Below, piece by piece: positions 20,352-28,768 of a DNA stretch of 64,000 nt. Below the pieces are notes generated by a model that saw nothing but the letters and a program-made list of their open reading frames with translations, was not told the origin of the DNA and did not search any database. The number at the start of each line of letters is the position of its first letter. Positions within the stretch are counted from its first letter, which is position 1. Where the stretch lies: assembly GCF_002741075.1 (NCBI RefSeq), contig NZ_CP016634.1, positions 884,501 to 948,500 on the forward strand, read 5' to 3'. The DNA comes from Pseudomonas putida. Lineage in GTDB: Bacteria; Pseudomonadota; Gammaproteobacteria; Pseudomonadales; Pseudomonadaceae. The translations under genes were made by a program, and so were the position numbers.

Positions 20352-20372
20352 GTGGGAGCCATTAGCTCCCAC
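20352..20372. repeat. REP-type hairpin
   Basis: GTGGGAGC-CATTA-GCTCCCAC is a perfect 8-bp stem lying 17 bases beyond the stop of the small - strand gene at 20389-20559. It lacks a following T-run, so it is more like a short REP than a terminator. Confidence 0.6.
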
Positions 20373-20388
20373 GAAGAGCGACGGGGGA

Positions 20389-20559
20389 TCAGAGGCGGAT
20401 GGATTTGTCGTTGTCGCAGCGGGCCTGTTCGAGCAACTGGTTCAGCTGGGCGACCTGCTGGCGCAGTTGATCGCGTTCATCCTTCAGGCGGCGCAGCTCG
20501 TCACGGCGCACGGTGACATAGAGGGTCTGGGTGGGGGTGGCAGGCATCAGGGTACCCAT
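20389..20559 (-). CDS. Small coiled-coil protein of unknown function
   Basis: A 56-codon reading frame begins MGTLMPATPTQTLYVTVRR. It continues with a charged heptad-like helix (RDELRRLKDERDQLRQQ, then VAQLNQLLEQ) and ends DNDKSIRL. The Leu/Arg/Gln pattern predicts a coiled coil. An AGGTG ribosome site sits seven bases before the ATG, and an alternative ATG is four codons in. Codon choice is like that of neighbouring genes. It lies divergent from gnd, about 200 bp away. I do not recognise a named family. It may be a small dimeric accessory protein. Confidence 0.6.
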   Translation of the reverse strand: MGTLMPATPTQTLYVTVRRDELRRLKDERDQLRQQVAQLNQLLEQARCDNDKSIRL

Positions 20560-20762
20560 GGAAACACCTCGCGTTTCTGGCTGGTGACAATTTCAAGCGT
20601 AGACGCTTGGCGCGGCGGCATTCTGAATTCTTTTCCTGGCCTTGGGAACTTTTTTGTTTATCGTTGTCGCCCCGTTCGTCGGTGAACCCTCGAGCGGGAC
20701 GCTGGACTAATCTGAAAACCTGAACCGCGTTGTCATCCATTTCATAAGGGGAGCATCGACAC

Positions 20763-21743
20763 ATGCAACTGGGAATTGTCGGGCTGGGCCGCATGGGCGG
20801 CAACATCGCGAGGCGTCTGATGCTCGCAGGGCATCGGACCGTGGTCCACGACCGCAATCGCGACGCGGTGATGGCGCTGGAAGGCGAGGGCGCCCAAGGG
20901 GCCCACGACCTCGGTGCATTGGTACAGAAGCTCAAGGCGCCTCGCGCGGTATGGGTCATGCTGCCCGCCGGCGAACCGACCGAGCAGACCATCGCCCAGC
21001 TGGCCGAGCTGCTGGAGCCGGGCGACGCGATCATCGATGGTGGCAACACCTTCTATAAAGACGACATGCGCCGGGCCACCGAGCTGGCCAAGCTTGGCCT
21101 GCATTATCTGGACGTCGGCACCTCGGGTGGTGTCTGGGGGCTGGAGCGCGGCTACTGCATGATGATCGGTGGCGAGAAGGACGTGTTCGAACGCCTCGAA
21201 CCGCTGTTCAAGGCCCTGGCCCCCGGCGTGGGCGATATCCCCCGCACCCAGGGCCGCGAAGGCGAACATGGCCGCGCCGAGCACGGCTACATCCACGCCG
21301 GTCCCGCTGGCGCCGGGCACTACGTGAAGATGGTGCACAACGGTATCGAGTACGGCCTGATGCAGGCCTACGCCGAAGGCTTCGACCTGCTGCGTAGCAA
21401 AGGCGGCAACGAACTGCCCGAAGACCAGCGCTTTGACCTGGACGTGGCCGAGATCGCCGAAGTGTGGCGTCGGGGCAGTGTGGTCACTTCCTGGCTGCTG
21501 GACCTGACCGCCGATGCCCTGGTGGCCGATCCGCAACTGGCCCAGTTCAGTGGCTCGGTATCCGACAGCGGCGAAGGCCGCTGGACCATCGATGCCGCCG
21601 TTGAGCAGGCCGTCCCGGTACCGGTGCTTTCCAGTGCACTGTTCGCCCGTTTCCGCTCGCGCCAGCAGCAAGGCACCTATGGCGACAAGATCCTCTCGGC
21701 CATGCGCCTGGGCTTTGGCGGCCACGTCGAGAAAGGCAAATGA
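20763..21743 (+). CDS. gnd: 6-phosphogluconate dehydrogenase, decarboxylating (short type)
   Basis: The 326-residue enzyme oxidises 6-phosphogluconate to ribulose-5-phosphate and CO2. It has an N-terminal Rossmann fold ([16 protein letters not shown]), the substrate motif [11 protein letters not shown], and the catalytic stretch [18 protein letters not shown] with the conserved Lys, Asn and Glu. At 326 residues it belongs to the short class (as in B. subtilis YqeC and pseudomonad GntZ) rather than the roughly 470-residue class. Cofactor preference cannot be settled from the sequence alone. AGGGGAG precedes the ATG. The stop overlaps the zwf start by four bases, so the pair is translationally coupled. 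The symbol gntZ is also used for it. Confidence 0.94.
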   Translation: MQLGIVGLGRMGGNIARRLMLAGHRTVVHDRNRDAVMALEGEGAQGAHDLGALVQKLKAPRAVWVMLPAGEPTEQTIAQLAELLEPGDAIIDGGNTFYKDDMRRATELAKLGLHYLDVGTSGGVWGLERGYCMMIGGEKDVFERLEPLFKALAPGVGDIPRTQGREGEHGRAEHGYIHAGPAGAGHYVKMVHNGIEYGLMQAYAEGFDLLRSKGGNELPEDQRFDLDVAEIAEVWRRGSVVTSWLLDLTADALVADPQLAQFSGSVSDSGEGRWTIDAAVEQAVPVPVLSSALFARFRSRQQQGTYGDKILSAMRLGFGGHVEKGK

Positions 21744-23245
21744 CGACGCAACGCATACCTGCCGCGCCGCCCTGCACGCTGTTCCTGTTCGGCGCCAATG
21801 GCGATCTGGTCAAGCGCCTGCTGATGCCGGCGCTGTACAACCTCAGTCGCGATGGTCTGCTGGACCGCAACCTGCGCATCGTCGGCGTCGACCACAATCC
21901 AGCCACGGCCGAGGCATTCGCCGAGCGCCTGCATGCCTTCATGGTCGAGCGCGACAAGGGCGGGGAGGGCAGCAACAAGTGCCTGGACGACAAGGTCTGG
22001 GCCCGCCTGGCAAAGCGTCTGGACTACCAGACCGGTGACTTCCTGAGCCCGGCCACCTACGAGGCCATCGGCAAGCGCATCGACAAGACCGCCCATGGCA
22101 ATGCCATCTTCTACCTGGCCACCTCGCCGCGCTTCTTCCCGGAAGTGGCGCAGCGCCTGGGCGATGCCGGCCTGCTCGATGAGTCCGGCGGCGGTTTTCG
22201 CCGGGTGGTGGTGGAAAAACCCTTCGGCACCGACCTTGCCAGCGCCGAGGCCCTCAACGCCTGCCTGCTGGGAGTGATGAGCGAGCGGCAGATCTACCGG
22301 ATCGACCATTACCTGGGCAAGGAGACGGTGCAGAACATCTTGGTCAGCCGGTTCTCCAATGGGCTGTTCGAGTCGTTCTGGAACAACCATTACATCGACC
22401 ACGTGCAGATCACCGCCGCCGAGACCGTCGGTGTCGAAACCCGGGGTGCCTTCTACGACAACACCGGCGCACTGCGCGACATGGTCCCCAATCATCTGTT
22501 CCAACTGCTGGCGATGGTCGCCATGGAGCCACCGGCAGCCTTTGCCGCCGACGCCGTGCGCAGCGAGAAGGCCAAGGTGATCGGCGCCATCCGCCCCTGG
22601 TCGCAGAAGATGGCGCTCAAGCACTCCGTGCGCGGCCAGTACGTGGCCGGCAAGCAGGGGCGCAAGCGCCTGGCCGGGTATCGCCAGGAGCCCAACGTCA
22701 GCCCTGATAGCCGCACCGAAACCTATGTCGCCCTCAAGGTGATGATCGACAACTGGCGCTGGGCCGGCGTGCCGTTCTACCTGCGCACCGGCAAGCGTAT
22801 GAGCGTGCGCGACACCGAGATCGCCATCTGCTTCAAGCCCGCGCCTTATGCGCAGTTCCGCGAGTCGGAGCTGGAGCGACCCAAACCCAACTACCTGAAG
22901 ATCCAGATCCAGCCCAACGAAGGCATGTGGTTCGACCTGCAGGCCAAGCGGCCTGGGCCTGAGCTGGTGATGGAAAACGTCGAGTTCGGTTTTGCCTACA
23001 AGGACTTCTTCAAGATGACCCCGGCGACCGGTTACGAGACCTTGATCTACGACTGTCTCACCGGCGACCAGACCCTGTTCCAGCGCGCTGACAACATCGA
23101 GAACGGTTGGCGCGCAGTGCAACCGTTCCTGGATGCCTGGGCCAGCGGCGCAGAGGTGCATGAATACCCCGCCGGCGAAGACGGCCCCGCGGCGGGCGAT
23201 GAGCTGCTCACGCGTGACAAGCGGGAGTGGCACACCTTGGGATGA
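21740..23245 (+). CDS. zwf: Glucose-6-phosphate 1-dehydrogenase
   Basis: The 501-residue enzyme oxidises glucose-6-phosphate to 6-phosphogluconolactone, generating NAD(P)H. Motifs are the dinucleotide site [30 protein letters not shown] and the substrate site RIDHYLGKE (about residues 187-195) containing the catalytic His-Lys pair. Pseudomonads carry several Zwf paralogues. This one is paired with gnd rather than with edd/eda and hexR, so it probably serves the oxidative pentose phosphate route. It overlaps gnd by ATGA and is followed after about 110 bp by a GH15 gene on the same strand. Confidence 0.95.
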   Translation: MTTQRIPAAPPCTLFLFGANGDLVKRLLMPALYNLSRDGLLDRNLRIVGVDHNPATAEAFAERLHAFMVERDKGGEGSNKCLDDKVWARLAKRLDYQTGDFLSPATYEAIGKRIDKTAHGNAIFYLATSPRFFPEVAQRLGDAGLLDESGGGFRRVVVEKPFGTDLASAEALNACLLGVMSERQIYRIDHYLGKETVQNILVSRFSNGLFESFWNNHYIDHVQITAAETVGVETRGAFYDNTGALRDMVPNHLFQLLAMVAMEPPAAFAADAVRSEKAKVIGAIRPWSQKMALKHSVRGQYVAGKQGRKRLAGYRQEPNVSPDSRTETYVALKVMIDNWRWAGVPFYLRTGKRMSVRDTEIAICFKPAPYAQFRESELERPKPNYLKIQIQPNEGMWFDLQAKRPGPELVMENVEFGFAYKDFFKMTPATGYETLIYDCLTGDQTLFQRADNIENGWRAVQPFLDAWASGAEVHEYPAGEDGPAAGDELLTRDKREWHTLG

Positions 23246-23264
23246 AAGGCTGCTGCCCAGCCTA

Positions 23265-23310
23265 TCGCAGGCTTCGCCAGCTCCTACAGCGTCGGCGGTG
23301 ACGCCTGCGA
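23265..23310. repeat. Inverted repeat in the zwf-GH15 gap
   Basis: TCGCAGGC (23265-23272) and GCCTGCGA (23303-23310) form an 8-bp stem with a 30-base loop. The left arm and following bases (AGGCTTCGCCAGCTCC) closely resemble the element at 6016. Confidence 0.6.
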
Positions 23311-23357
23311 CAGGGCGTAAAACAGCCCCAAACCTACAGTCTTGCAGAGGAGCCCCC

Positions 23358-25157
23358 ATGCCAGCCCCGATCGAAGACTACGCCCTGCTCGGCAACTGCC
23401 GCAGCGCTGCCCTGGTCAGCCGCGATGGCTCCCTGGACTGGCTGTGCGTCCCACGTTTCGATGCCCCGGCGGTGTTCGCCGCACTGCTGGGCAACGAGGA
23501 AAACGGCCGCTGGCGCCTGGCACCCAGCGACCCGGTCGAAACCGTCAGCCGCCGCTACCTCGATGACACTCTGGTGCTCGAAACCACCTACACCACCGCC
23601 AGCGGCCGGGCCCGCGTCATCGACTGCATGCCCCTGGGCGAACACAACGCCGTGGTCCGCATCGTCGAAGGTCTGGCCGGCGAAACCGCCTTCGAGATGG
23701 ACCTGGTGTTGCGTTTCGACTATGGGCGCAGTGTCCCTTGGGTGGAGAGGCTCGATCCGTGCACCCTCAGCGCGGTCGCCGGCCCCGACCGGATGATCCT
23801 GCGCAGCACGGAGCCGGTGCACTCGCGCGACTACCACAGCGTCAGCCGATTTCGTGTCTTGGCTGGTCAGCGTCAGGTGTTCAGCCTGCGCCATCAACTT
23901 TCTCACCTGCCGCCACAACCGGCCTTCGATGTCGAGCAAGCCCTGGAAAAGACCATCACGCAATGGCAGGCCTTCGCGGCCCGTTGCCCGGATGTGGGCC
24001 CCTGGACGCCCTTGGTCCGCCGTTCCTTGCTCACCCTCAAGGCCCTGACCTATGCGCCCACTGGCGGCATGGTCGCCGCCGCGACCACCTCGTTGCCTGA
24101 GCGCGTGGGTGGCGAGCGCAACTGGGACTACCGCTATTGCTGGCTGCGCGATGCCACCATGACGCTGCTGGCGCTGATGAACCTCGGCTACTTCGACGAA
24201 GCCCAGGCCTGGCGTGAATGGCTGCTGCGCTCGGTGGCGGGCAACCCCGAGCAGATGCAGATCATGTACGGCCTGGCCGGTGAGCGCGACTTGCAGGAGT
24301 TCACCCTGCCGTGGCTCAGCGGCTACGAACACTCCCGCCCCGTGCGCATCGGCAACGCCGCCTCGGCGCAACTGCAACTGGATATCTATGGCGAACTCGC
24401 CGACGCCATGACCCAGGCCATCCGCGGTGGTCTGCCCCGGCACCCGCGCAGCTCGGCCATTGCCCGCGCGATCCTGCCGTACCTGGAGCGTATCTGGCGC
24501 GAGCCGGACGAGGGCATCTGGGAAGTGCGCGGCGGGCGCCAGCATTTCGTGCATTCCAAGGTCATGGCCTGGGTCGCCTTCGACCGGGCTGCAAGCCTGG
24601 CCGAAACCACCGAAGAAGACCGCGAACGGAGCCGGCACTACCGGCAAGTGGCCGACCAGATCCATCGCGAAGTCTGCGAACAAGGGCTCGACTCCACGCG
24701 CCAATACTTCGTCCAGGCCTATGGATCCCGCGAGATGGATGCAAGCCTGCTGCAGATCGCCCTGACCGGTTTCCTGCCCGCCGACGATCCGCGATTCCTG
24801 CGTACCTTGGCCCAGATCGAAAAGCGCCTGCTGCGCAATGGTTTGCTGCTGCGCTATGACAGCGACCGCTGCAGCGACGGCCTGACGCCGGGAGAGGGAA
24901 CGTTCCTGGTGTGTTCGTTCTGGCTGGCGGACGTGTATGTGCTGCTCGGGCGGCAGCAAGAGGCACAGGCCTTGTATGAACAGTTGGTGGGGCTCTGCAA
25001 TGACGTGGGCTTGCTGGCCGAGCAATACGACCCGGTGGGCAAGCGGATGCTGGGGAACTTCCCCCAGGCGTTCAGCCATATCGGGATTATCAATACGGCG
25101 TTGAATCTGCACCGGGCGCAGTGTCCGGTCAGGGATCGGGCGAGTGGATTGCAGTGA
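23358..25157 (+). CDS. Glycoside hydrolase family 15 protein (glucoamylase or trehalase-like)
   Basis: The 599-residue protein has the two-domain GH15 layout of bacterial enzymes. A beta-rich N-terminal region begins IEDYALLGNCRSAALVSRDG with SLDWLCVPRFDAPAVF. An (alpha/alpha)6 barrel follows, with ERNWDYRYCWLRDATMTLLA and the C-terminal catalytic motif GEGTFLVCSFWLADVYVLLG. Family members hydrolyse alpha-1,4-glucan ends or, in mycobacteria, trehalose. The substrate here cannot be decided by sequence alone. GAGGAG precedes the ATG at 23358. Its place directly after gnd-zwf suggests that released glucose is fed to the pentose phosphate pathway. The neighbouring trehalose/glucan genes make either substrate plausible. 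Confidence 0.9.
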   Translation: MPAPIEDYALLGNCRSAALVSRDGSLDWLCVPRFDAPAVFAALLGNEENGRWRLAPSDPVETVSRRYLDDTLVLETTYTTASGRARVIDCMPLGEHNAVVRIVEGLAGETAFEMDLVLRFDYGRSVPWVERLDPCTLSAVAGPDRMILRSTEPVHSRDYHSVSRFRVLAGQRQVFSLRHQLSHLPPQPAFDVEQALEKTITQWQAFAARCPDVGPWTPLVRRSLLTLKALTYAPTGGMVAAATTSLPERVGGERNWDYRYCWLRDATMTLLALMNLGYFDEAQAWREWLLRSVAGNPEQMQIMYGLAGERDLQEFTLPWLSGYEHSRPVRIGNAASAQLQLDIYGELADAMTQAIRGGLPRHPRSSAIARAILPYLERIWREPDEGIWEVRGGRQHFVHSKVMAWVAFDRAASLAETTEEDRERSRHYRQVADQIHREVCEQGLDSTRQYFVQAYGSREMDASLLQIALTGFLPADDPRFLRTLAQIEKRLLRNGLLLRYDSDRCSDGLTPGEGTFLVCSFWLADVYVLLGRQQEAQALYEQLVGLCNDVGLLAEQYDPVGKRMLGNFPQAFSHIGIINTALNLHRAQCPVRDRASGLQ

Positions 25158-25464
25158 AGTGTCGGTAGAGCACAACGGGTCTTCGCATGACGCCGAAGCG
25201 TTCCTTATGCCTGGCACTTACAGTGCATAGGCTTTTAGGGAAATCGGGCAGTGGAAACGCTATGAGTGCGAGGGAACAGTGGTACAGCGTCAGGACGGCA
25301 CCAAGCTTGAAGTCTTTGTTCCTGACCAGGGGTGTGACAATGGACTCTGGTTCAACGCTGGGGCTGAATGGGCTTATATGGGAGTGATCACGCCGAGAGT
25401 TAGGCCCTGTGTCGCAATGGGCTGCAGGGCAGCCCACTTCGATTCACATGGACCGATCAACGCT
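25158..25464. other. Intergenic region with a possible gene relic
   Basis: This stretch of 307 bases between the GH15 and glycine-zipper genes holds no intact gene. It has lower GC than its surroundings. The + strand frame from 25159 looks protein-like apart from one stop, and is listed separately. Confidence 0.5.
25159..25389 (+). pseudogene. Possible remnant of a small unknown gene
   Basis: Reading from GTG at 25159 gives a peptide with a plausible composition that is interrupted by a single TAG at 25228-25230. It then continues AFREIGQWKRYECEGTVV and QRQDGTKLEVFVPDQGCDN to GLWFNAGAEWAYMGVI. The aromatic/Gly/Asp-rich composition is unlike random GC-rich frames. There is no clear ribosome site and I recognise no family. 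The alternative is chance, since the region is short. Confidence 0.3.
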
Positions 25465-25893
25465 TCAATCGTGATGCTTGTGCTTCTTGTGCTTGTGTTT
25501 CTTGCCGGAGTTGTGGCTGCTGTGGTGGTGATCGTCATCGGCCATGCTGTTGCCGATGGCGCTGCCCGCTGCGCCGCCCAGGCCGGCACCGATGGCACCG
25601 CCGGTGGAGCCGCCGACCTTGTTGCCCAATACCTGGCCGCCGGCTGCGCCCAGGCCGCCGCCGATGGCGGCTTCGGTTTTCTTGCCGTCTTTGGCCGACA
25701 CCGCACCACCTGCCGCGCCGCCGACACCGGCGCCGATCGCGGCACCTGTGCTACCACCGATGGCCTGACCGACCACACTCCCCAGTGCACCGCCGACACC
25801 GCCGCCAACAGCGGTGTTGGTGGTTTCGCCAGCGATGGCGTACGAGCTGGCCATCAGGGTGAAGAGTGCGATTACAGGAAATGACTTGCGCAT
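25465..25893 (-). CDS. Secreted glycine-zipper protein with His/Lys-rich tail
   Basis: The 142-residue protein has a signal peptide (MRKSFPVIALFTLMASSYAIA). It then has about 95 residues of tandem glycine-zipper repeats (VGGGVGGALGSVVGQAIGG and similar Gly-x3-Gly units in at least three blocks) and ends in a strikingly basic, histidine-rich tail (ADDDHHHSSHNSGKKH and KHKKHKHHD). Glycine zippers pack as membrane-associated helices, often in envelope proteins of the Rick_17kDa or OmpA-linked kind. The tail could bind metal ions, anionic lipid or nucleic acid. Function is unknown. It is monocistronic between REP-poor intergenic regions. Confidence 0.8.
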   Translation of the reverse strand: MRKSFPVIALFTLMASSYAIAGETTNTAVGGGVGGALGSVVGQAIGGSTGAAIGAGVGGAAGGAVSAKDGKKTEAAIGGGLGAAGGQVLGNKVGGSTGGAIGAGLGGAAGSAIGNSMADDDHHHSSHNSGKKHKHKKHKHHD

Positions 25894-26025
25894 GTTTTAC
25901 AGATCTCAGGATGAATCAAGAGCGCGAAGTCTGCGGCCCGGCGTGGGCACGGTCAACGAAAAACCGATGGGCTCTGGACCCAGGTCAAGCATTCGATGAC
26001 AGGCATGGCCGTTGGTCGGCGTGAT

Positions 26026-26976
26026 TCATGCCAGGCGCCCATCGCGCGCCATGTGATAGCGGCGCAAATCCTGCGCCAGGATCAGGTTGCCGCTGTAATG
26101 CGCCTGTGCCTCCTGGCGCACATCTTCGATCGATGGGCTGCGCTGCGGGTTGGGTTGGTAGCGGGCGCTGAAGTGGGTGAGCACCAGGTTCTTCACGCCT
26201 GCCTGCTCGGCGAAGCGGGCGACTTCAGCGGCGGTGCTGTGACCAAAGGTCATCTGGGTGCGCTCGACGATCGGCTGGGTGAAGGTCGCCTCGTGTACTA
26301 ATGCATCAGCGCCTTGGGCGACGTTCGCGAGCAGCGAGGGGGTATCGTTATCGCCGCAGACGATGATGCGCCGGGGCGGGCGGGACGGACGCAGGTAGTC
26401 CTGGGGGTTGAGTTCACGCCCGTCATGGATGACCGGGATGCCTTGGGCCAGCTCGCCCCACAGCGGGCCGCGGGGAATGCCATCGGCCTCCAGCCTTGGG
26501 ATGTCCAATCGTGGTTCGGGGTTGATCTCGGTGAACACGTAACCATGGCTGGGCACGCGGTGTGACATCTGCACGGTGCTCACCTGGATATTGTCGTTGT
26601 GCCATTTGCCGAGGGTTTCGACTGCCAACAGGCGCAGTTCGAAGCTCAGGTAGGTCTCGCTGACAGCGAGGCTCAGGCGCAGCCAGTCGTGCAGCACGGC
26701 GGGCATGATCAGGTCCAAGGGGCGTGTGCGGCCAGACATACCGGCGCTGGCCAACAGGCCCGGCAGGCCGAAGCAGTGGTCGCCATGCACATGGGTGATG
26801 AACACGCCGCGCAGGTCGCGGATTGACAGCGACGTGTGCAGCAACTGGTGCTGGGTGGCTTCGCCGCAGTCGACCAGGTACCAGTGGCTACCGGTGGCCT
26901 CGATGACGGCGGTGCCGGTGACATTGCGCGCCTTGGTGGGCACACCGGCAGAGGTGCCCAGGAACTGCAGGTCCAT
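26026..26976 (-). CDS. rnz: Ribonuclease Z (RNase BN/ElaC family)
   Basis: The 316-residue metallo-beta-lactamase fold nuclease processes tRNA 3' ends. It begins [18 protein letters not shown], the standard RNase Z start, and carries the zinc site [27 protein letters not shown] and the distal [11 protein letters not shown] chose the ATG at 26976, preceded by GGAG with seven-base spacing. A frame extension of ten residues lacks a ribosome site and the conserved start. It is the short (ElaC1-like) form. It is not obviously part of an operon, and the ectoine locus lies upstream of it on the same strand beyond a REP-containing gap. Confidence 0.93.
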   Translation of the reverse strand: MDLQFLGTSAGVPTKARNVTGTAVIEATGSHWYLVDCGEATQHQLLHTSLSIRDLRGVFITHVHGDHCFGLPGLLASAGMSGRTRPLDLIMPAVLHDWLRLSLAVSETYLSFELRLLAVETLGKWHNDNIQVSTVQMSHRVPSHGYVFTEINPEPRLDIPRLEADGIPRGPLWGELAQGIPVIHDGRELNPQDYLRPSRPPRRIIVCGDNDTPSLLANVAQGADALVHEATFTQPIVERTQMTFGHSTAAEVARFAEQAGVKNLVLTHFSARYQPNPQRSPSIEDVRQEAQAHYSGNLILAQDLRRYHMARDGRLA

Positions 26977-27370
26977 TGACTGGCTCCAGTGGAGGGGTAC
27001 CTGCATTGTCAGTGTGGGCCGTGTTGCGGGGCAAGCCCGTGGCTGGATGTGGGAGCGACTGTCTTGCTCCGTGGCGATCCCTTCGCGGGTAAACCCGCTC
27101 CCACAGGGATTGCGTCAGTAAGGCAATTTGAGCTTCTCCAGCACCATGGCATTTCCCACAGGGTTGGCGGTGACTCTCCATCTCTGGGTTGGCCCGCAGC
27201 CACAGGGTTGGTGCTGAACCTTGTGGGAGCGGGTTTACCCGCGAATGCGTCAGTACGGCCACCCTCCATTTCGGGGCGAGCCCTCTCTCACCGGCACAGG
27301 AGTATGTTCAAGCGCAACACAGAACCTGTGGGTTTACCCGAGAGAGAGGGCGCTGCGCTCCCCGTGAGTT
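26977..27370. repeat. REP-containing intergenic region after doeD
   Basis: These 394 bases contain no gene. Two full REP units in opposite orientation lie at 27082-27105 and 27222-27245. A 10-bp inverted repeat (GCCCTCTCTC at 27280-27289, GAGAGAGGGC at 27342-27351, 52-base loop) lies next to the doeD stop and may help end that transcript. Confidence 0.65.
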
Positions 27371-28756
27371 TTAGCCCAGCACTTTCCCTGCCACCTCATC
27401 GACCGCCGCCTTGGTGATGGCCACGATGCGCTCGGCATCCTGCTTGTCCAGCACCAGCGGTGGCGCGAAGCCGAGGATGTCGCCATGGGGCATGGCCCGG
27501 GCGATCATGCCGCGCTCCAGGCACGCCGCCGAGACCTGCGGGCCGACCTTGAGGGCGGGGTCGAAGGCGGTGCGGGCTTCGCGGTCGGCCATGAACTCCA
27601 CCGCGCAGAGCATGCCGTCGCCGCGCACTTCGCCCACCAGCGGATGCCCTTCGAGGGTCTCGCGCATGCGTTGGTTGAGGTAGGCGCCCACCACGTCGGC
27701 GTTGCCGGTCAGGTTCTCTCGCTCGAGGATGTCGAGGTTGGCCAGCGCCGCGGCCGCGCAGATCGGGTGACCGGAATAGGTCCAGCCATGGCCCATGGGG
27801 CCGGCCTTGCGCGAGCCTTCTTCGATCACGTTCCACACTTTCTCACCGACGATCACCGCCGACAGTGGCGCATAGGCGCTGGTCAGGCCCTTGGCGGTGG
27901 TGATCAGGTCCGGGCGGATGCCGTAGCGCTGGCTGCCCATCTTCGAACCCAGGCGGCCGAAGGCGCAGACGACTTCGTCGGCGATCAGCAGCACGTCGTA
28001 GCGGTCCAGCACGGCCTGGATCGCTGCCCAGTAACCCTTGGGTGGAACGATGATGCCGCCAGTGCCCATCAATGGCTCGCCGATGAAGGCCGCCACGGTC
28101 TCCGGGCCTTCGGCGAGGATCAGCTTCTCCAGCTCATCGGCGCAGTACTGCACGAAGGCCTGCTCGTCCATGCCGGCCGGGGCCTTGCGGTACCAGTGCG
28201 GGCAGACGGTGTGCCTGACGCCTTCGACCGGCAGGTCGAAGTGCTGATGGAAGCTGGGCAGGCCGGTGAGGCTGCCGGTCATGATGCCCGAGCCGTGATA
28301 GCCGCGATCGCGGGAAATGATCTTCTTCTTGTTGGGGCGCCCGAGGATGTTGTTGTAGTAGCGCACCAGCTTGACCTGAGTCTCGTTGGCGTCGGAGCCG
28401 GAGAGGCCGTAGTAGACCTTCTTCATGCCCGCCGGCGCCCAGTCGATGATGCGGCTGGAGAGCTCGATGATGGCCTCGGTCGAGTGGCCCACATAGGTGT
28501 GGTAGTACGCCAGCTCCTTGGCCTGGCGGTGGATCGCGTCGGCCACCTCGGTGCGCCCGTAGCCGATGTTCACGCAGTACAGGCCGGCGAAGGCATCGAT
28601 CAGTTCGCTCCCTTCGTGGTCGCGCAGGCGAATGCCTTCGGCACCGGTGATGATCCGCCCCTTGAGCGCGCCGCTGGCATGGTCATGGGCGTGGGTCGAG
28701 GGGTGCATGAAGTGGGCACGGTCTTGCTCGAACAGCTGGTTGTATTCTGGGTTCAT
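27371..28756 (-). CDS. doeD: Diaminobutyrate transaminase of ectoine catabolism (class III aminotransferase)
   Basis: The 461-residue PLP enzyme has the class III aminotransferase layout: GLYCVNIGYGRTEVADAI, the YYGLSGSDANETQVKL cofactor loop, LLIADEVVCAFGRLG, and the PLP lysine Lys289 in ITTAKGLTSAYAPLS. On sequence alone it could be any omega-amino-acid aminotransferase. The context (doeA, doeB, doeC directly upstream) makes it DoeD, converting L-2,4-diaminobutyrate to aspartate semialdehyde. AAGGAG sits eight bases before the ATG at 28756. A GTG three codons earlier is less likely. It starts 12 bp after doeC and is the last gene of the operon. Confidence 0.88.
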   Translation of the reverse strand: MNPEYNQLFEQDRAHFMHPSTHAHDHASGALKGRIITGAEGIRLRDHEGSELIDAFAGLYCVNIGYGRTEVADAIHRQAKELAYYHTYVGHSTEAIIELSSRIIDWAPAGMKKVYYGLSGSDANETQVKLVRYYNNILGRPNKKKIISRDRGYHGSGIMTGSLTGLPSFHQHFDLPVEGVRHTVCPHWYRKAPAGMDEQAFVQYCADELEKLILAEGPETVAAFIGEPLMGTGGIIVPPKGYWAAIQAVLDRYDVLLIADEVVCAFGRLGSKMGSQRYGIRPDLITTAKGLTSAYAPLSAVIVGEKVWNVIEEGSRKAGPMGHGWTYSGHPICAAAALANLDILERENLTGNADVVGAYLNQRMRETLEGHPLVGEVRGDGMLCAVEFMADREARTAFDPALKVGPQVSAACLERGMIARAMPHGDILGFAPPLVLDKQDAERIVAITKAAVDEVAGKVLG

Positions 28757-28768
28757 GGCAAACACTCC

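Noticed and set aside
25187..25387. 66-codon + strand frame in the GH15-glycine-zipper gap
   Set aside because: Low-quality composition and no ribosome site. A different frame in the same DNA looks more protein-like.
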